Assembly: GCA_000341795.1 (NCBI GenBank)
Contig: AODO01000028.1
Coordinates: 1-64,000, forward strand
Reading direction: 5' to 3'
Origin: Rhodococcus triatomae BKS 15-14
GTDB lineage: Bacteria; Actinomycetota; Actinomycetes; Mycobacteriales; Mycobacteriaceae
DNA length: 64,000 bases
The position numbers were made by a program, and so were the translations under genes. The notes below the pieces were generated by a model. It was given only the letters and a program-made list of their open reading frames with translations. It made no database searches and was not told the origin of the DNA. Shown here piece by piece: positions 55,947 through 64,000 of the stretch. How positions within the stretch are numbered: the first letter of the stretch is position 1; every line of letters begins with the position of its first letter.

Positions 55947-56519
55947 ATGTTCGAACGATTCACCGACGAGGCGCGGGCCGCGGTCCTCGCGGCGCAGTCC
56001 GAGGCGCGGGACCGCAGCGCCGCTCGCATCGAGCCGGCGCACGTCCTGCTCGGCGTGCTCGCCGCAGGATCGGACACCGCTCTCGGCCGGATGTGCGTGG
56101 AGCGCGGTCTCACCGTCGAGGCGGTCCGCGCCGACCTCGCCGACGAACCGCTCGGGGAACAGGACGCGGAGGCGCTGCGGTCCATCGGCATCGACCTCGA
56201 CGCGGTCCGTGAGTCCGTCGAGGCCAACTTCGGTGCCGACGCGTTCGACGGCGCCGTGCTCGGCGGCACCGCGGACGACCGGCGCGGCTGGTTCTCCCGG
56301 CGCACCGGTCATCTCCCCTTCACCGCGGGCGCCAAAAAGGTCCTCGAACTCGCGCTGCGGGAGGCGATCGCGCGCAAGGACAAGTCCATCCGGGCCGACC
56401 ATCTCGTGCTCGGACTCGTGCGCGGCGGCGACCCGGCCGTGGCCGCCGTGATCGGGCGGCACCTCCCACCCGCCGAACTGCGTGGCGTCGTCGTCGACCT
56501 CCTCGACCGGGCGGCCTGA
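55947..56519 (+). CDS. Stand-alone double Clp N-domain protein (ClpC NTD-like)
   Basis: 190 residues made of two Clp_N repeats and nothing else. Repeat 1 MFERFTDEARAAVLAAQSEAR...HVLLGVLAAG and repeat 2 LPFTAGAKKVLELALREAI...HLVLGLVRGG closely follow the N-terminal domain of mycobacterial ClpC1. No AAA+ Walker motifs are present. It resembles mycobacterial ClpC2/ClpC3, N-domain-only proteins reported to bind Clp-targeting antibiotics and shield ClpC1. It could be a decoy, adaptor or sensor of phospho-arginine-type degrons. Controlled with the upstream HTH gene. Confidence 0.88.
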   Translation: MFERFTDEARAAVLAAQSEARDRSAARIEPAHVLLGVLAAGSDTALGRMCVERGLTVEAVRADLADEPLGEQDAEALRSIGIDLDAVRESVEANFGADAFDGAVLGGTADDRRGWFSRRTGHLPFTAGAKKVLELALREAIARKDKSIRADHLVLGLVRGGDPAVAAVIGRHLPPAELRGVVVDLLDRAA

Positions 56520-56541
56520 CGGCTCGTCTGGCCGGGTCGCG

Positions 56542-57060
56542 TCAGCCCGTCTCTTCCCCGATGCGGCGGCGCATCGCGATCCGCGGCCAGGCGTCGAGAC
56601 CGTGTGCCGCCTCCCGGGCCCGGACGGCGCGCAGTTCCGGTCCCACGTCCCGGTCGGGTACCGGTTCGAACCCCAGGCGCCGGTAGTACGGCGCGTTCCA
56701 CGGCACATCAGCGAAGGTCGTCAGCGTCAGCCAGTCGCACGGGAGGGCACGCGCCCAATCCTCGATCGCGTCGATCAGCGCGGCGCCGAGCCGCCGCCCG
56801 GCCCACCGCGGATCCACCGACACCTGTTCCACGTGGGCGCAGCCGTCGACGAGGTCCGCGATCGCGTACCCGACCGGCGCGGTCCCGGACACCGCCGCGA
56901 CCCACAGGCGTCCCGCCTGCAACACGAGGTCGAGCTCGTCGCGGGTGGGCGGGTCGTCGTCCGCGACCGCGGTCATCCCCAGGGCCCGGAACGGCTCGCC
57001 CGCGGCGAGCTCGATCTCGGGCAGGTACGTCAGGTCCGCGGCGGTGGCAGGGCGAATCAC
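56542..57060 (-). CDS. GNAT family N-acetyltransferase
   Basis: 172 residues. Acetyl-CoA motif A is VEQVSVDPRWAGRRLGAALIDAIEDWA (R/Q-x-x-G-x-G/A type), and motif B is LTLTTFADVPWNAPYYRRLGFEPVP. Acceptor unknown. GTG 57060 starts MIRPATAADL, typical for the family. Convergent with the Clp N-domain gene, with no strong terminator. Confidence 0.88.
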   Translation of the reverse strand: MIRPATAADLTYLPEIELAAGEPFRALGMTAVADDDPPTRDELDLVLQAGRLWVAAVSGTAPVGYAIADLVDGCAHVEQVSVDPRWAGRRLGAALIDAIEDWARALPCDWLTLTTFADVPWNAPYYRRLGFEPVPDRDVGPELRAVRAREAAHGLDAWPRIAMRRRIGEETG

Positions 57061-57085
57061 ACCACATGTCTAGCGCTGTGCCAGC

Positions 57086-57472
57086 ATGGGCGCCATGGGA
57101 TTTGTGTTGCGTCTGGTGATCAACGCGGTCGCCATCTGGCTGGCGTCCGAATGGGTGAGCGGCATCGACATCGCCACCCGGGACGACGGGAACCAGTGGC
57201 TCGTGATCGGATTCGTGGCTCTGGTGTTCACCGTGGTGAACGCCTTCGTCAAGCCGATCGTGCAGCTGCTGTCGTTGCCGTTGCTGATCCTCACCCTCGG
57301 CCTGTTCACCGTCGTCATCAATGCACTGATGCTGATGCTCACCGCGTGGATCACCGAGTCCACCAGCCTCGGGATCTCGGTCGACGGCTTCTGGACCGCG
57401 GTCTGGGGTGCGCTGATCATCTCGGTGGTCAACTTCGTCCTCACCGCCCTGGTGCCCAGCGCCAAGGACTGA
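57086..57472 (+). CDS. Phage-holin-4-superfamily (YvlD-like) membrane protein
   Basis: 128 residues, four helices: VLRLVINAVAIWLASEWV, WLVIGFVALVFTVVNAFV, LLSLPLLILTLGLFTVVINALMLML and VWGALIISVVNFVLTALV. The FTVVNAFVKPIVQLLSLPLLILTLGLF block is characteristic. Despite the name it is a chromosomal envelope protein. ATG 57086 or 57095 may start. Confidence 0.85.
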   Translation: MGAMGFVLRLVINAVAIWLASEWVSGIDIATRDDGNQWLVIGFVALVFTVVNAFVKPIVQLLSLPLLILTLGLFTVVINALMLMLTAWITESTSLGISVDGFWTAVWGALIISVVNFVLTALVPSAKD

Positions 57473-57540
57473 TCCGACCACGACGCCGAAACGGGCGACG
57501 GCCGGCGTCCGATACACGATCGACGGGAGCGGAGGTCGTG

Positions 57541-58002
57541 ATGACGCGAATCGGACGTATGTCGACGCCGGCGGTGGCGGGGCTCGCCGCGACGGCGGTG
57601 GCGGGTCTCGCCCCGGTGGTGCTGTGGGCCGCGCCCGCGGCGGCTCAGGGCAGCGCCGGGACCTCCGACCTCAGGATCGAGGTGGGGTACGGGTGCCGGA
57701 CCACGGGCAGCGGACCGGCCGACTGGAGGACGACGGCCCACGTCTTCACCACCGTCACCAACGACGGCGGAGCGCAGGTCCGGGACGTCGTCGCCCGCGT
57801 CGCGGTGCTGCCGTCGTACACGGTGGAGAACACGGTGCCGGTCCTGGAGCCGGGCGGATCCGTGACGTTCGACAACGACACGTTCGCGAACGCACTCGTC
57901 CTCAACCCGGTGGGCGCGGTGACGTACGGGAGTGCCCCGGACGCGAACCCGGTCGACAACGTCCACGCCGGGTTGGCGCCCTTCGTGTGTTCCGCGCTGT
58001 AG
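57541..58002 (+). CDS. Secreted protein, unknown function
   Basis: 153 residues with a signal peptide (VAGLAATAVAGLAPVVLWAAPAAAQ). The mature part looks like a single beta-sandwich (WRTTAHVFTTVTNDGGAQVRDVVARVAVLP, VLEPGGSVTFDNDTF), similar in style to CARDB or DUF11 domains, with one Cys near each end. ATG 57541 follows GGAGG. Convergent with menA. Confidence 0.65.
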   Translation: MTRIGRMSTPAVAGLAATAVAGLAPVVLWAAPAAAQGSAGTSDLRIEVGYGCRTTGSGPADWRTTAHVFTTVTNDGGAQVRDVVARVAVLPSYTVENTVPVLEPGGSVTFDNDTFANALVLNPVGAVTYGSAPDANPVDNVHAGLAPFVCSAL

Positions 58003-58011
58003 ATCCGCGGA

Positions 58012-58881
58012 TCAGCCGACCCAGAGCGCGATGCCGGTGACGGCGCCCCAGACGAGCATGGCCGCGCCCGTCGCGGCGAGGGCGGGGATCAGTGCCATGC
58101 CCTGCGCACCCGACCGGACCGGCGCGTTCGCCTTGGCGGCGAGCGGCAACGCGAGCAGGCCGAGCAGGACCCACGGCGTGCGCGCGACGAGCACGAGCGT
58201 CATCACGAACGGCACGGCCACGAGGACCAGGTGCAGGATTCGGGTGCGGGCGTCACCGAGTCGGACCGCCAGGGTGACCTTGCCGGACTCCGTGTCGGTG
58301 GGGATGTCGCGCAGATTGTTGGCGACCAGGACCGCCGACGAGAACGACCCGATCGCGATCGCCGACACCAGGCCCGTCCAGTCGACGCGTTCGGCCTGAA
58401 CGAACTGGGTGCCGAGTACGGCGACGAGCCCGAAGAACACGAACACCGCGATCTCGCCGAAGCCGCTGTAGCCGTAGGGCTTCGTCCCCCCGGTGTAGTA
58501 CCAGGCGCCGACGATGCAGCCCGCGCCCACCAGGATCAGCCACCATGCGGACGTGACGGCCAGCGCCAGGCCGGCGACGGCCGCGACCCCGAAGCACGCG
58601 AAGGCGGCACGCTTGACCGCGGCCGGCGAAGCGAGCCGCGATCCGACCAGCCGCACCGGACCGACGCGCTCGTCGTCGGTACCGCGGATGCCGTCGGAGT
58701 AGTCGTTGGCGTAGTTCACCCCGACGATCAGCGCGGTCGCGACGACGAGGGCGAGCAACGCCTTCCACCAGACGGCCCCGTCGATCGACGCCGCCGCGCC
58801 GGTACCGACGAGGACGGGGGCGATCGCGTTCGGCAGTGTGCGGGGGCGCGCGCCTTCGATCCACTCGGAAACTGAAGCCAT
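58012..58881 (-). CDS. menA: 1,4-dihydroxy-2-naphthoate polyprenyltransferase
   Basis: 289-residue UbiA-family membrane enzyme attaching a polyprenyl chain to dihydroxynaphthoate for menaquinone. First Asp motif [14 protein letters not shown] and second [14 protein letters not shown] are intact; about eight helices. The N-terminal [20 protein letters not shown] is typical of MenA. Equivalent to Rv0534c. Divergent from the AfsR-type regulator. Confidence 0.95.
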   Translation of the reverse strand: MASVSEWIEGARPRTLPNAIAPVLVGTGAAASIDGAVWWKALLALVVATALIVGVNYANDYSDGIRGTDDERVGPVRLVGSRLASPAAVKRAAFACFGVAAVAGLALAVTSAWWLILVGAGCIVGAWYYTGGTKPYGYSGFGEIAVFVFFGLVAVLGTQFVQAERVDWTGLVSAIAIGSFSSAVLVANNLRDIPTDTESGKVTLAVRLGDARTRILHLVLVAVPFVMTLVLVARTPWVLLGLLALPLAAKANAPVRSGAQGMALIPALAATGAAMLVWGAVTGIALWVG

Positions 58882-58966
58882 GGTCCGATCCTTGCACCAC
58901 GACCCGGTGCCGTCGGCGACCGGCGGCCGAACCGGCGCGTGCGCCGCGGGACTAGCATGAGCGCCG

Positions 58967-61900
58967 GTGCAACCCGATTCGATCGACCTCGCTCAGGACG
59001 CGCCCGCGGGAGTCGTGGTGGGCCTGCTCGGGCCCGTGGTGACGCGGCGCGGCGGCGACCTCGCCGTCGTCGCGGGCTCCCGTGCCCGCAGCCTGCTCGT
59101 CGCCCTCGCCCGCCGTCCCGGCAGCTATCGCAGCGCTGCCGCGTTGATCGAGGACGTGTGGGGCGACGAGCCGCCCCGCTCGCCCGCGAACGCACTGCAC
59201 ACCCAGATCTCGCGCCTGCGGGGTGTCCTTCCCGACGGCGCCGTCGAGAGCGGGCCCGCCGGCTACCGGCTGACACTGACCCGCACGCAGGTCGACCTGA
59301 CGTTGGCCCGGGCGCTCGAGCAGCAGGCGCAACAGTGTCACGCCGACGGCGACCACCGGGGCGCCGTCGACACCGCCCGCCGGGCGCGGTCCCTGTGGCG
59401 CGGCGATCCGGGCGGCGATCTCCCGGCCGGCGAACTCGCGGAGGGTCTGGCGGCCGAGGCCGCGGCACGAGCCGATGCCCTCGACGCGGTGGAGCTGGCC
59501 GCGTTGGTGGCGGGTGGGGAAGCGCGCCAGGCGCTTCCGCTGGCCCGGTCGGTGGCGGCCAGCCGCCCGCTCGACGAGCAGGCACACGGTCAGCTCATGC
59601 TGGCCCTGGCCGAGGCGGGCCTCACCGGTGAGGCACTGGCCGTGTTCGCGGACCTGCGCGCACGTCTCGCGCAGGAACTGGGCGCGGACCCGTCGCCGCA
59701 CCTGGTCGCGTTGAACACCGCGCTGCTGACCGGGGGCGCGGTGGTCCCCGAGCCGGTGACGGTCGAGCCGGAGCCGCACGCCTTGCCGGGCCCGACGACG
59801 TCGGCGATAGGACTGCGGGCCGCCCCGAACTCCCTGATCGGTCGGGACGCCGACATCGCCGCCGTCGAGCACCTGCTGGCCTCCGGGCGGGTGGTGACGG
59901 TGCTCGGCCCGGGTGGAACCGGAAAGACCAGGCTGGCGCACGAACTGGGCCGCCGCGCCGTCGGCGCACGCGCGGTCACACTGGTCGAACTCGCCGCGCT
60001 GCGCAGCGGCGCGGACGTGGTCGCGGCGATCAGCGCGACGCTCGGTGTCGGTGAGGTGGAGCTCGCGCCGGGCACCGACCTCACCCGCGTGCGGGTGCAC
60101 GACGCCCGGAGCCGGTTGCGGGACGCGCTGGGGTCGCGGCCGTCGTTGCTGATCCTCGACAACTGCGAGCACCTGATCGACGACGTCGCCGACGTGGTCG
60201 CGGACCTGGTGGCGGCGACCGACCAGCTGACGGTGCTCGCCACCAGCCGCGCGCCCATGGCGATCACCGCGGAGGCCGTGTACCCGCTTCCGCCGCTCAC
60301 CGTGAACGAGAAGAGCTCTCCCGCAACGGAACTGTTCCGCGTGAGGGCACGTTCGGTGCGTCCGTCGGTGCAGCTGGACGACGCCGAGGTGGCGCGACTG
60401 TGCCGCACGCTGGACGGTCTGCCGCTCGCGATCGAGCTGGCGGCCGCGCGGGTCCGCACGATGACCGTGGAGGACATCAACGCCCGGCTCACCGACAGGT
60501 TCGCGCTGCTGCGCGCCGGGGACCGGACCTCGCCGCAGCGACACCGCACCCTGCACGCCGTCATCGAGTGGAGCTGGAACCTGCTCGACCTCCCGCAGCG
60601 GTCGGCGCTGCGCCGGCTGTGCCGATTCCCCGGCGGATTCACCCTCGACGCCGCGACAGCGGTGGCCGAACGGGGTGACGTCGACGACGTCGTTGACGCG
60701 GTGGAGGGGCTGGTGAACCAGTCGCTGCTGACCGTCGTCGAGAACGGCACCGGACTGCGCTACCACATGCTCGAGACGGTCCGCGAATTCGGTGAGGAGC
60801 AGCTCGCCCTGGCCGGATCCGGCGAGGGCGACGCGGTGGCCGACCGGATGCGCACCTGGGCAGCGAATTTCGCGCTCCGGGCGCTGCGTGGCTTCCTCGA
60901 CGGCGACCAACTCGCCGTCACGCACCGGGTGGAAGCCGAGCACGACAACCTCGTCGCGGCACTGCGGCAGGCACTCGCCGTGCGGGATGCGCCGGCCGCG
61001 TTGTCGGTGTTCCCGGTGCTGGCGGCGTCGTGGTCGCTGCGCGGCGCGCACTCGGAGGTCTCGGTGTGGTCGTCGAGGCTGCGGGTCCTCGACCTGCGCG
61101 CCGCGTCGTCGCGGGTGCCGGGCAACGCGGTGGCGGTGTCGTACCTGCTGATCGGCGCGCACGCCGCCTTCTCCGCCGACCTCCGAACACTGGCCGGCGC
61201 GCGCGTGCGGCTCCGCGGCATCGTCCGCACCCGGGACGATCTCGACCCGGTCGTGGCGTTGAGTGCCTCGCTGGTCGCGAGTCCGGTCAGCGGTCGCGGG
61301 CTGGCGCGGATGCTCGCCGGCGCGGTGCGCGACGGCGATCGTCCCGTGCGCACCATCGCGCTGCTGTCGCGGGCGAACCTGCGCGAGAACATGGGCGACC
61401 TGCGTGGTTCCGCCGTCGACGCGCGGGCGGCGCTGCGGTTGGCACGGGAAGCGGGGGAGACGTGGACGACGGCGAGTGTCTGCCAGCACCTCGGCAGCCT
61501 CGAGGCGCAGACGGCCAGGTACGACGCGGCACTCGATCACTACCGCGAGGCAGCCGAGATGATGAGTGGGCTGCACGCGTTCGACGAATCGGTGGCGCTG
61601 TACAGCTACACCGCCGCCTGCCTGGTCGGGCTGGGCCGGCTCGACGAGGCGCGTCGTGAGCTGGAGCGGGCCGCACCGTTGCTGGCGATGGTCGAGGAGG
61701 TGCCGGCCGGGCCGGTCCGCGGTGGGCAGGCGTCGGTCGCGGTGAGCCGCGCCGAGCTCGATCTGGCGTCCGGTGACGTCGACGGCGGTCTGCGTGGCTA
61801 TCGCCAGGCGTTGGATCTGACGGGGGTGTCGGGTGCCTTGGGCGAAGCCGACCCGTTCGCCACGATGGTGCTCGCCGCCGTCGTCGACGCGCACGTGCTG

Positions 61901-62251
61901 GCCGGGCGGGCCGCGGAGATCACCGCCACCGTCGACATGTTCCTCGCCCGCGCGCTCGGGGAACTCGGGCCCGGTGGTCACAGCGACCTGCCGCAGACCG
62001 GCGCGGTGGCGTGTGCGATCGGCAGCCACGACATCGCACTGGGTCACGAGTCGGGACTTCGCATGCTGGTGCTGGCCACGAGAGTGGCTCCCCGGCAGGA
62101 CTTTCCGTCGATGCAGGTGTCCCGCCACCTCGATCGAGCCCGGGCCGCGCTCGGGTCGGAACGGGTGGACGCGGCACTCGCGGAGGCTGCGCGAGTGCCG
62201 CGGTCGACGGCCCGGGAAGAGATAGTGGAGGCGCTGCGCGCCCGTGCGTGA
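58967..62251 (+). CDS. AfsR/SARP-type regulator with BTAD, NB-ARC and TPR domains
   Basis: 1094 residues. Order: OmpR-type winged HTH (residues 15-95, [27 protein letters not shown]), BTAD helices (100-250), STAND/NB-ARC ATPase with P-loop [17 protein letters not shown] and [13 protein letters not shown], then about 500 residues of TPR-like helices. It is a large ATP-dependent activator of a kind often near secondary metabolism or export genes. GTG 58967 looks leaderless, with TAGCAT (58953-58958) 8 nt upstream. The adjacent DrrAB-like exporter is convergent, not co-transcribed. Confidence 0.9.
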   Translation: MQPDSIDLAQDAPAGVVVGLLGPVVTRRGGDLAVVAGSRARSLLVALARRPGSYRSAAALIEDVWGDEPPRSPANALHTQISRLRGVLPDGAVESGPAGYRLTLTRTQVDLTLARALEQQAQQCHADGDHRGAVDTARRARSLWRGDPGGDLPAGELAEGLAAEAAARADALDAVELAALVAGGEARQALPLARSVAASRPLDEQAHGQLMLALAEAGLTGEALAVFADLRARLAQELGADPSPHLVALNTALLTGGAVVPEPVTVEPEPHALPGPTTSAIGLRAAPNSLIGRDADIAAVEHLLASGRVVTVLGPGGTGKTRLAHELGRRAVGARAVTLVELAALRSGADVVAAISATLGVGEVELAPGTDLTRVRVHDARSRLRDALGSRPSLLILDNCEHLIDDVADVVADLVAATDQLTVLATSRAPMAITAEAVYPLPPLTVNEKSSPATELFRVRARSVRPSVQLDDAEVARLCRTLDGLPLAIELAAARVRTMTVEDINARLTDRFALLRAGDRTSPQRHRTLHAVIEWSWNLLDLPQRSALRRLCRFPGGFTLDAATAVAERGDVDDVVDAVEGLVNQSLLTVVENGTGLRYHMLETVREFGEEQLALAGSGEGDAVADRMRTWAANFALRALRGFLDGDQLAVTHRVEAEHDNLVAALRQALAVRDAPAALSVFPVLAASWSLRGAHSEVSVWSSRLRVLDLRAASSRVPGNAVAVSYLLIGAHAAFSADLRTLAGARVRLRGIVRTRDDLDPVVALSASLVASPVSGRGLARMLAGAVRDGDRPVRTIALLSRANLRENMGDLRGSAVDARAALRLAREAGETWTTASVCQHLGSLEAQTARYDAALDHYREAAEMMSGLHAFDESVALYSYTAACLVGLGRLDEARRELERAAPLLAMVEEVPAGPVRGGQASVAVSRAELDLASGDVDGGLRGYRQALDLTGVSGALGEADPFATMVLAAVVDAHVLAGRAAEITATVDMFLARALGELGPGGHSDLPQTGAVACAIGSHDIALGHESGLRMLVLATRVAPRQDFPSMQVSRHLDRARAALGSERVDAALAEAARVPRSTAREEIVEALRARA

Positions 62252-62288
62252 GTGTGGTGGTTCCCACTACCGAACTCACGCACAGGGC
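62240..62288. repeat. Palindromic repeat, copy 3 (degenerate)
   Basis: Related to copies 1 and 2: left arm 62240-62260 with GTGCGTGAGT, right arm 62265-62288 with ACTCACGCACAGGGC. It includes mismatches and a one-base bulge. It covers the stop codons of both convergent flanking genes (62251 and 62288) and can serve as a bidirectional terminator. Confidence 0.8.
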
Positions 62289-63112
62289 TATGCCTTCCGC
62301 ATGTAGGTGCGGACGGTGAGCGGCGCGAAGATCGCGACCACGGCCGCGGCCCCTACGAGCGACCACACCAGCGGCATGCCGACGTGCCCGTCGTTGACGA
62401 GGTCTCGAACCGCGGTCACCAGGTGCGAGACCGGATTCACGTTGACGAACGCCTGCATCCAGCCGGGCATGGTGTCGGCGGGCACGAATGCATTGGACAT
62501 GAACGTCAGCGGGAACAGCACGAGCATCGAGGTGCCCTGCACGCTGGAGGCCTTGCGCATCAGGACACCCATGAGCGCGAAGATCCAGCTGATGGCGAAC
62601 GCGCACACGATGACGAGGACGGCCGCGCCGAACACTCCGACGATGCCGCCGCCGGGTCGGTACCCCATCGCGTAGCCGACCGTGAAGGTGATGGTGGTGG
62701 CGATGGCGTAGCGGACGACGTCGGACAGCAACGCGCCCGCGAGGGGTGAGATGCGCGCGATGGGAAGGGATTTGAAGCGGTCGAAGACACCCTTGTCCAT
62801 GTCCTCGCGCAACTGGGTGCCGGTGACGATCGACGCGGTGATCACCGTCTGGACGAGGATGCCCGGGATGATGATCGGCAGGTAGGACGCGACGTCGCCG
62901 GAGATGGCGCCGCCGAAGATGTAGGTGAACATCACCGTGAAGATCACCGGCTGGATCACCACGTCGAACAGCTGCTCGGGATTGTGCTTGACCTTCATCA
63001 GGCCGCGGTAGGCCATGGTGAGGGACTGGGTCACGGTGTCGCGGAGCCCGATGGTGCGGGCGGCCGGAACCGGGGTGGTGGTGCGGGGTGCGGAGGCGAG
63101 TGCGGTGGTCAT
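62288..63112 (-). CDS. ABC-2 type exporter permease (DrrB-like)
   Basis: 274 residues, six helices after a 35-residue cytoplasmic leader. LFDVVIQPVIFTVMFTYIFGGAISG, LREDMDKGVFDRFKSLPIARISPLAG and FPLTFMSNAFVPADTMPGWMQAFVNVNPVSHLV are hallmark DrrB/daunorubicin-type segments. ATG 63112 overlaps the ATPase stop. Exports a hydrophobic molecule; candidates include drugs or envelope lipids. Confidence 0.93.
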   Translation of the reverse strand: MTTALASAPRTTTPVPAARTIGLRDTVTQSLTMAYRGLMKVKHNPEQLFDVVIQPVIFTVMFTYIFGGAISGDVASYLPIIIPGILVQTVITASIVTGTQLREDMDKGVFDRFKSLPIARISPLAGALLSDVVRYAIATTITFTVGYAMGYRPGGGIVGVFGAAVLVIVCAFAISWIFALMGVLMRKASSVQGTSMLVLFPLTFMSNAFVPADTMPGWMQAFVNVNPVSHLVTAVRDLVNDGHVGMPLVWSLVGAAAVVAIFAPLTVRTYMRKA

Positions 63113-64000
63113 GCGGCGCTCCTCTCGGTGTCGGTGGTCTCGTCGGCGCCGTGGCCGGTGATGGTGAGGAACACCTCGTCCAGGCTGGGCTTGCTGACGG
63201 TGATCTCGTCGACGGTGATGCCGTTGTCGCGCAACCGGATCAGCAGTTCCGGCGTCACCGACGGGTCCTGGAGCGGTGCGGTGAGCCGCGCCGCCTCGGG
63301 GCTGACGACGACCTCCACGCCGAGTGCCTCGGCGAGCAGGGCGCGGGTGGTGTCGAGGTCGGCCCGGTCGACGAGCGCGATCTGCAGCGACGACGTCCCC
63401 ACCGACGCCTTCAGCTCGTCGGCGGTGCCGTCGGCAACGACGCGACCGCGGTCGATGACGGCGATCCGGTCCGCGAGCTGGTCGGCTTCGTCGAGGTACT
63501 GGGTGGTGAGCAGGACCGTCGAGCCGTCGGCGACGAGACGGCGGATGGTGTCCCACATCTGCGCGCGGGTGCGCGGGTCGAGGCCGGTGGTCGGCTCGTC
63601 GAGGAACAGCAGCGGGGGACGCGAGATGAGCGACGCCGCGAGGTCGAGACGCCGACGCATGCCGCCCGAGAAGTTCTTCAACGCGCGGTCCGCGGCCTCG
63701 GTGAGGGCGAACTCCTCCAGCAGTTCGGCCGTCTTGCGCCGGGCAGCCGCCCGGTTCAGTCCGAGCAGGCGGGAGAAGATCATCAGGTTCTCGGTGGCGG
63801 TGAGGTCCTCGTCGACCGAGGCGTACTGCCCGGTCACGCCGACCAGGGAACGCACCGCGGTCGGTTCCGCGACGACGTCGTGGCCGAAGATGCGGGCCTG
63901 GCCGGCGTCCGGCCGCAGCAGGGTGGCCAGCATCCGGATGGTGGTGGTCTTCCCGGCCCCGTTGGGGCCGAGGACACCGTAGACGGATCCGGTGGGGACG
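63109..64000 (-). CDS. ABC exporter ATP-binding protein (DrrA-like), partial
   Basis: The start lies beyond the window; about 297 residues are visible. Walker A GPNGAGKTTTIRML, Q-loop VTGQYASVDEDLT, signature NFSGGMRRRLDLAASL, Walker B PLLFLDEPTTGLD, and the C-terminal regulatory segment ending KPSLDEVFLTITG typical of DrrA. Pairs with the permease that follows on the minus strand. Confidence 0.94.
   Translation of the reverse strand, partial: VPTGSVYGVLGPNGAGKTTTIRMLATLLRPDAGQARIFGHDVVAEPTAVRSLVGVTGQYASVDEDLTATENLMIFSRLLGLNRAAARRKTAELLEEFALTEAADRALKNFSGGMRRRLDLAASLISRPPLLFLDEPTTGLDPRTRAQMWDTIRRLVADGSTVLLTTQYLDEADQLADRIAVIDRGRVVADGTADELKASVGTSSLQIALVDRADLDTTRALLAEALGVEVVVSPEAARLTAPLQDPSVTPELLIRLRDNGITVDEITVSKPSLDEVFLTITGHGADETTDTERSAA

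Noticed and set aside
58952-62128. 1058-codon open frame opposite the AfsR-type gene
   Set aside because: Composition is Arg/His/Gln-rich without motifs, while the plus strand encodes recognisable domains throughout.

Overview
The window is high-GC DNA from a mycolic-acid actinomycete, most likely Rhodococcus or Prescottella. Gene order follows the Mycobacterium tuberculosis block Rv0495c-Rv0534c: Rv0495c homologue, ppx, Rv0497, Rv0498, Rv0499, proC, BldC-type HTH, ribosomal protein bS22, galE2, Rv0502 acyltransferase, serB1, glutaredoxin, hemA-hemC-hemD-hemB, hemL, a histidine phosphatase, the ccs cytochrome c biogenesis genes and menA. These names come from reading the proteins and from remembered gene order; no search was run. 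Many starts are GTG, and at least six genes look leaderless, with a TANNNT box 6-8 nt before the start codon.

Layout. 1-4954: 3' part of a nonribosomal peptide synthetase (A end-PCP-C-A-PCP-C, no thioesterase), followed by a hairpin and a secreted antigen-85-like esterase (to 6135). 6275-17941: conserved housekeeping block (cysteine-rich protein, exopolyphosphatase, a membrane protein with a 15-bp minisatellite, MerR regulator with two tandem operators, proC, bS22, lipid genes, serB1). 18001-25870: Rex-controlled haem operon rex-hemA-hemC-hemD, then hemB and four small membrane proteins. 25910-38848: accessory region with CsoR, a Baeyer-Villiger-type monooxygenase, a sugar dehydrogenase/cyclase pair, an acyl-CoA oxidase-like enzyme, a molybdate transport cluster, and an AsnC/HppD pair. 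39043-47075: hemL-phosphatase-resA-ccdA-resB-ccsB, then a transpeptidase-like protein lacking its catalytic lysine. 47149-57472: a thiolase/DUF35 pair preceded by a KstR-type box, a LigD-type polymerase, a BldC-like protein, a cysteine synthase-fold enzyme, an ABC exporter, and a regulator/ClpC-N-domain cassette with twin operators. 57541-64000: menA, an AfsR-type regulator and a DrrAB-like exporter running off the end.

How it fits together. Rex senses NADH/NAD+ and would tie haem synthesis to respiration. hemL supplies aminolaevulinate, and the adjacent ccs genes deliver haem and reduced thiols for cytochrome c. menA supplies menaquinone for the same respiratory chain. The molybdate cluster supports molybdoenzymes.

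The least-explained items are the HTH/ClpC-N-domain cassette (55682-56519), the pseudo-transpeptidase (45384-47075), and a three-copy palindromic repeat family, one copy of which encodes the start of a lipoprotein signal peptide (41078-41127). No tRNA, rRNA, CRISPR array or insertion sequence was seen.
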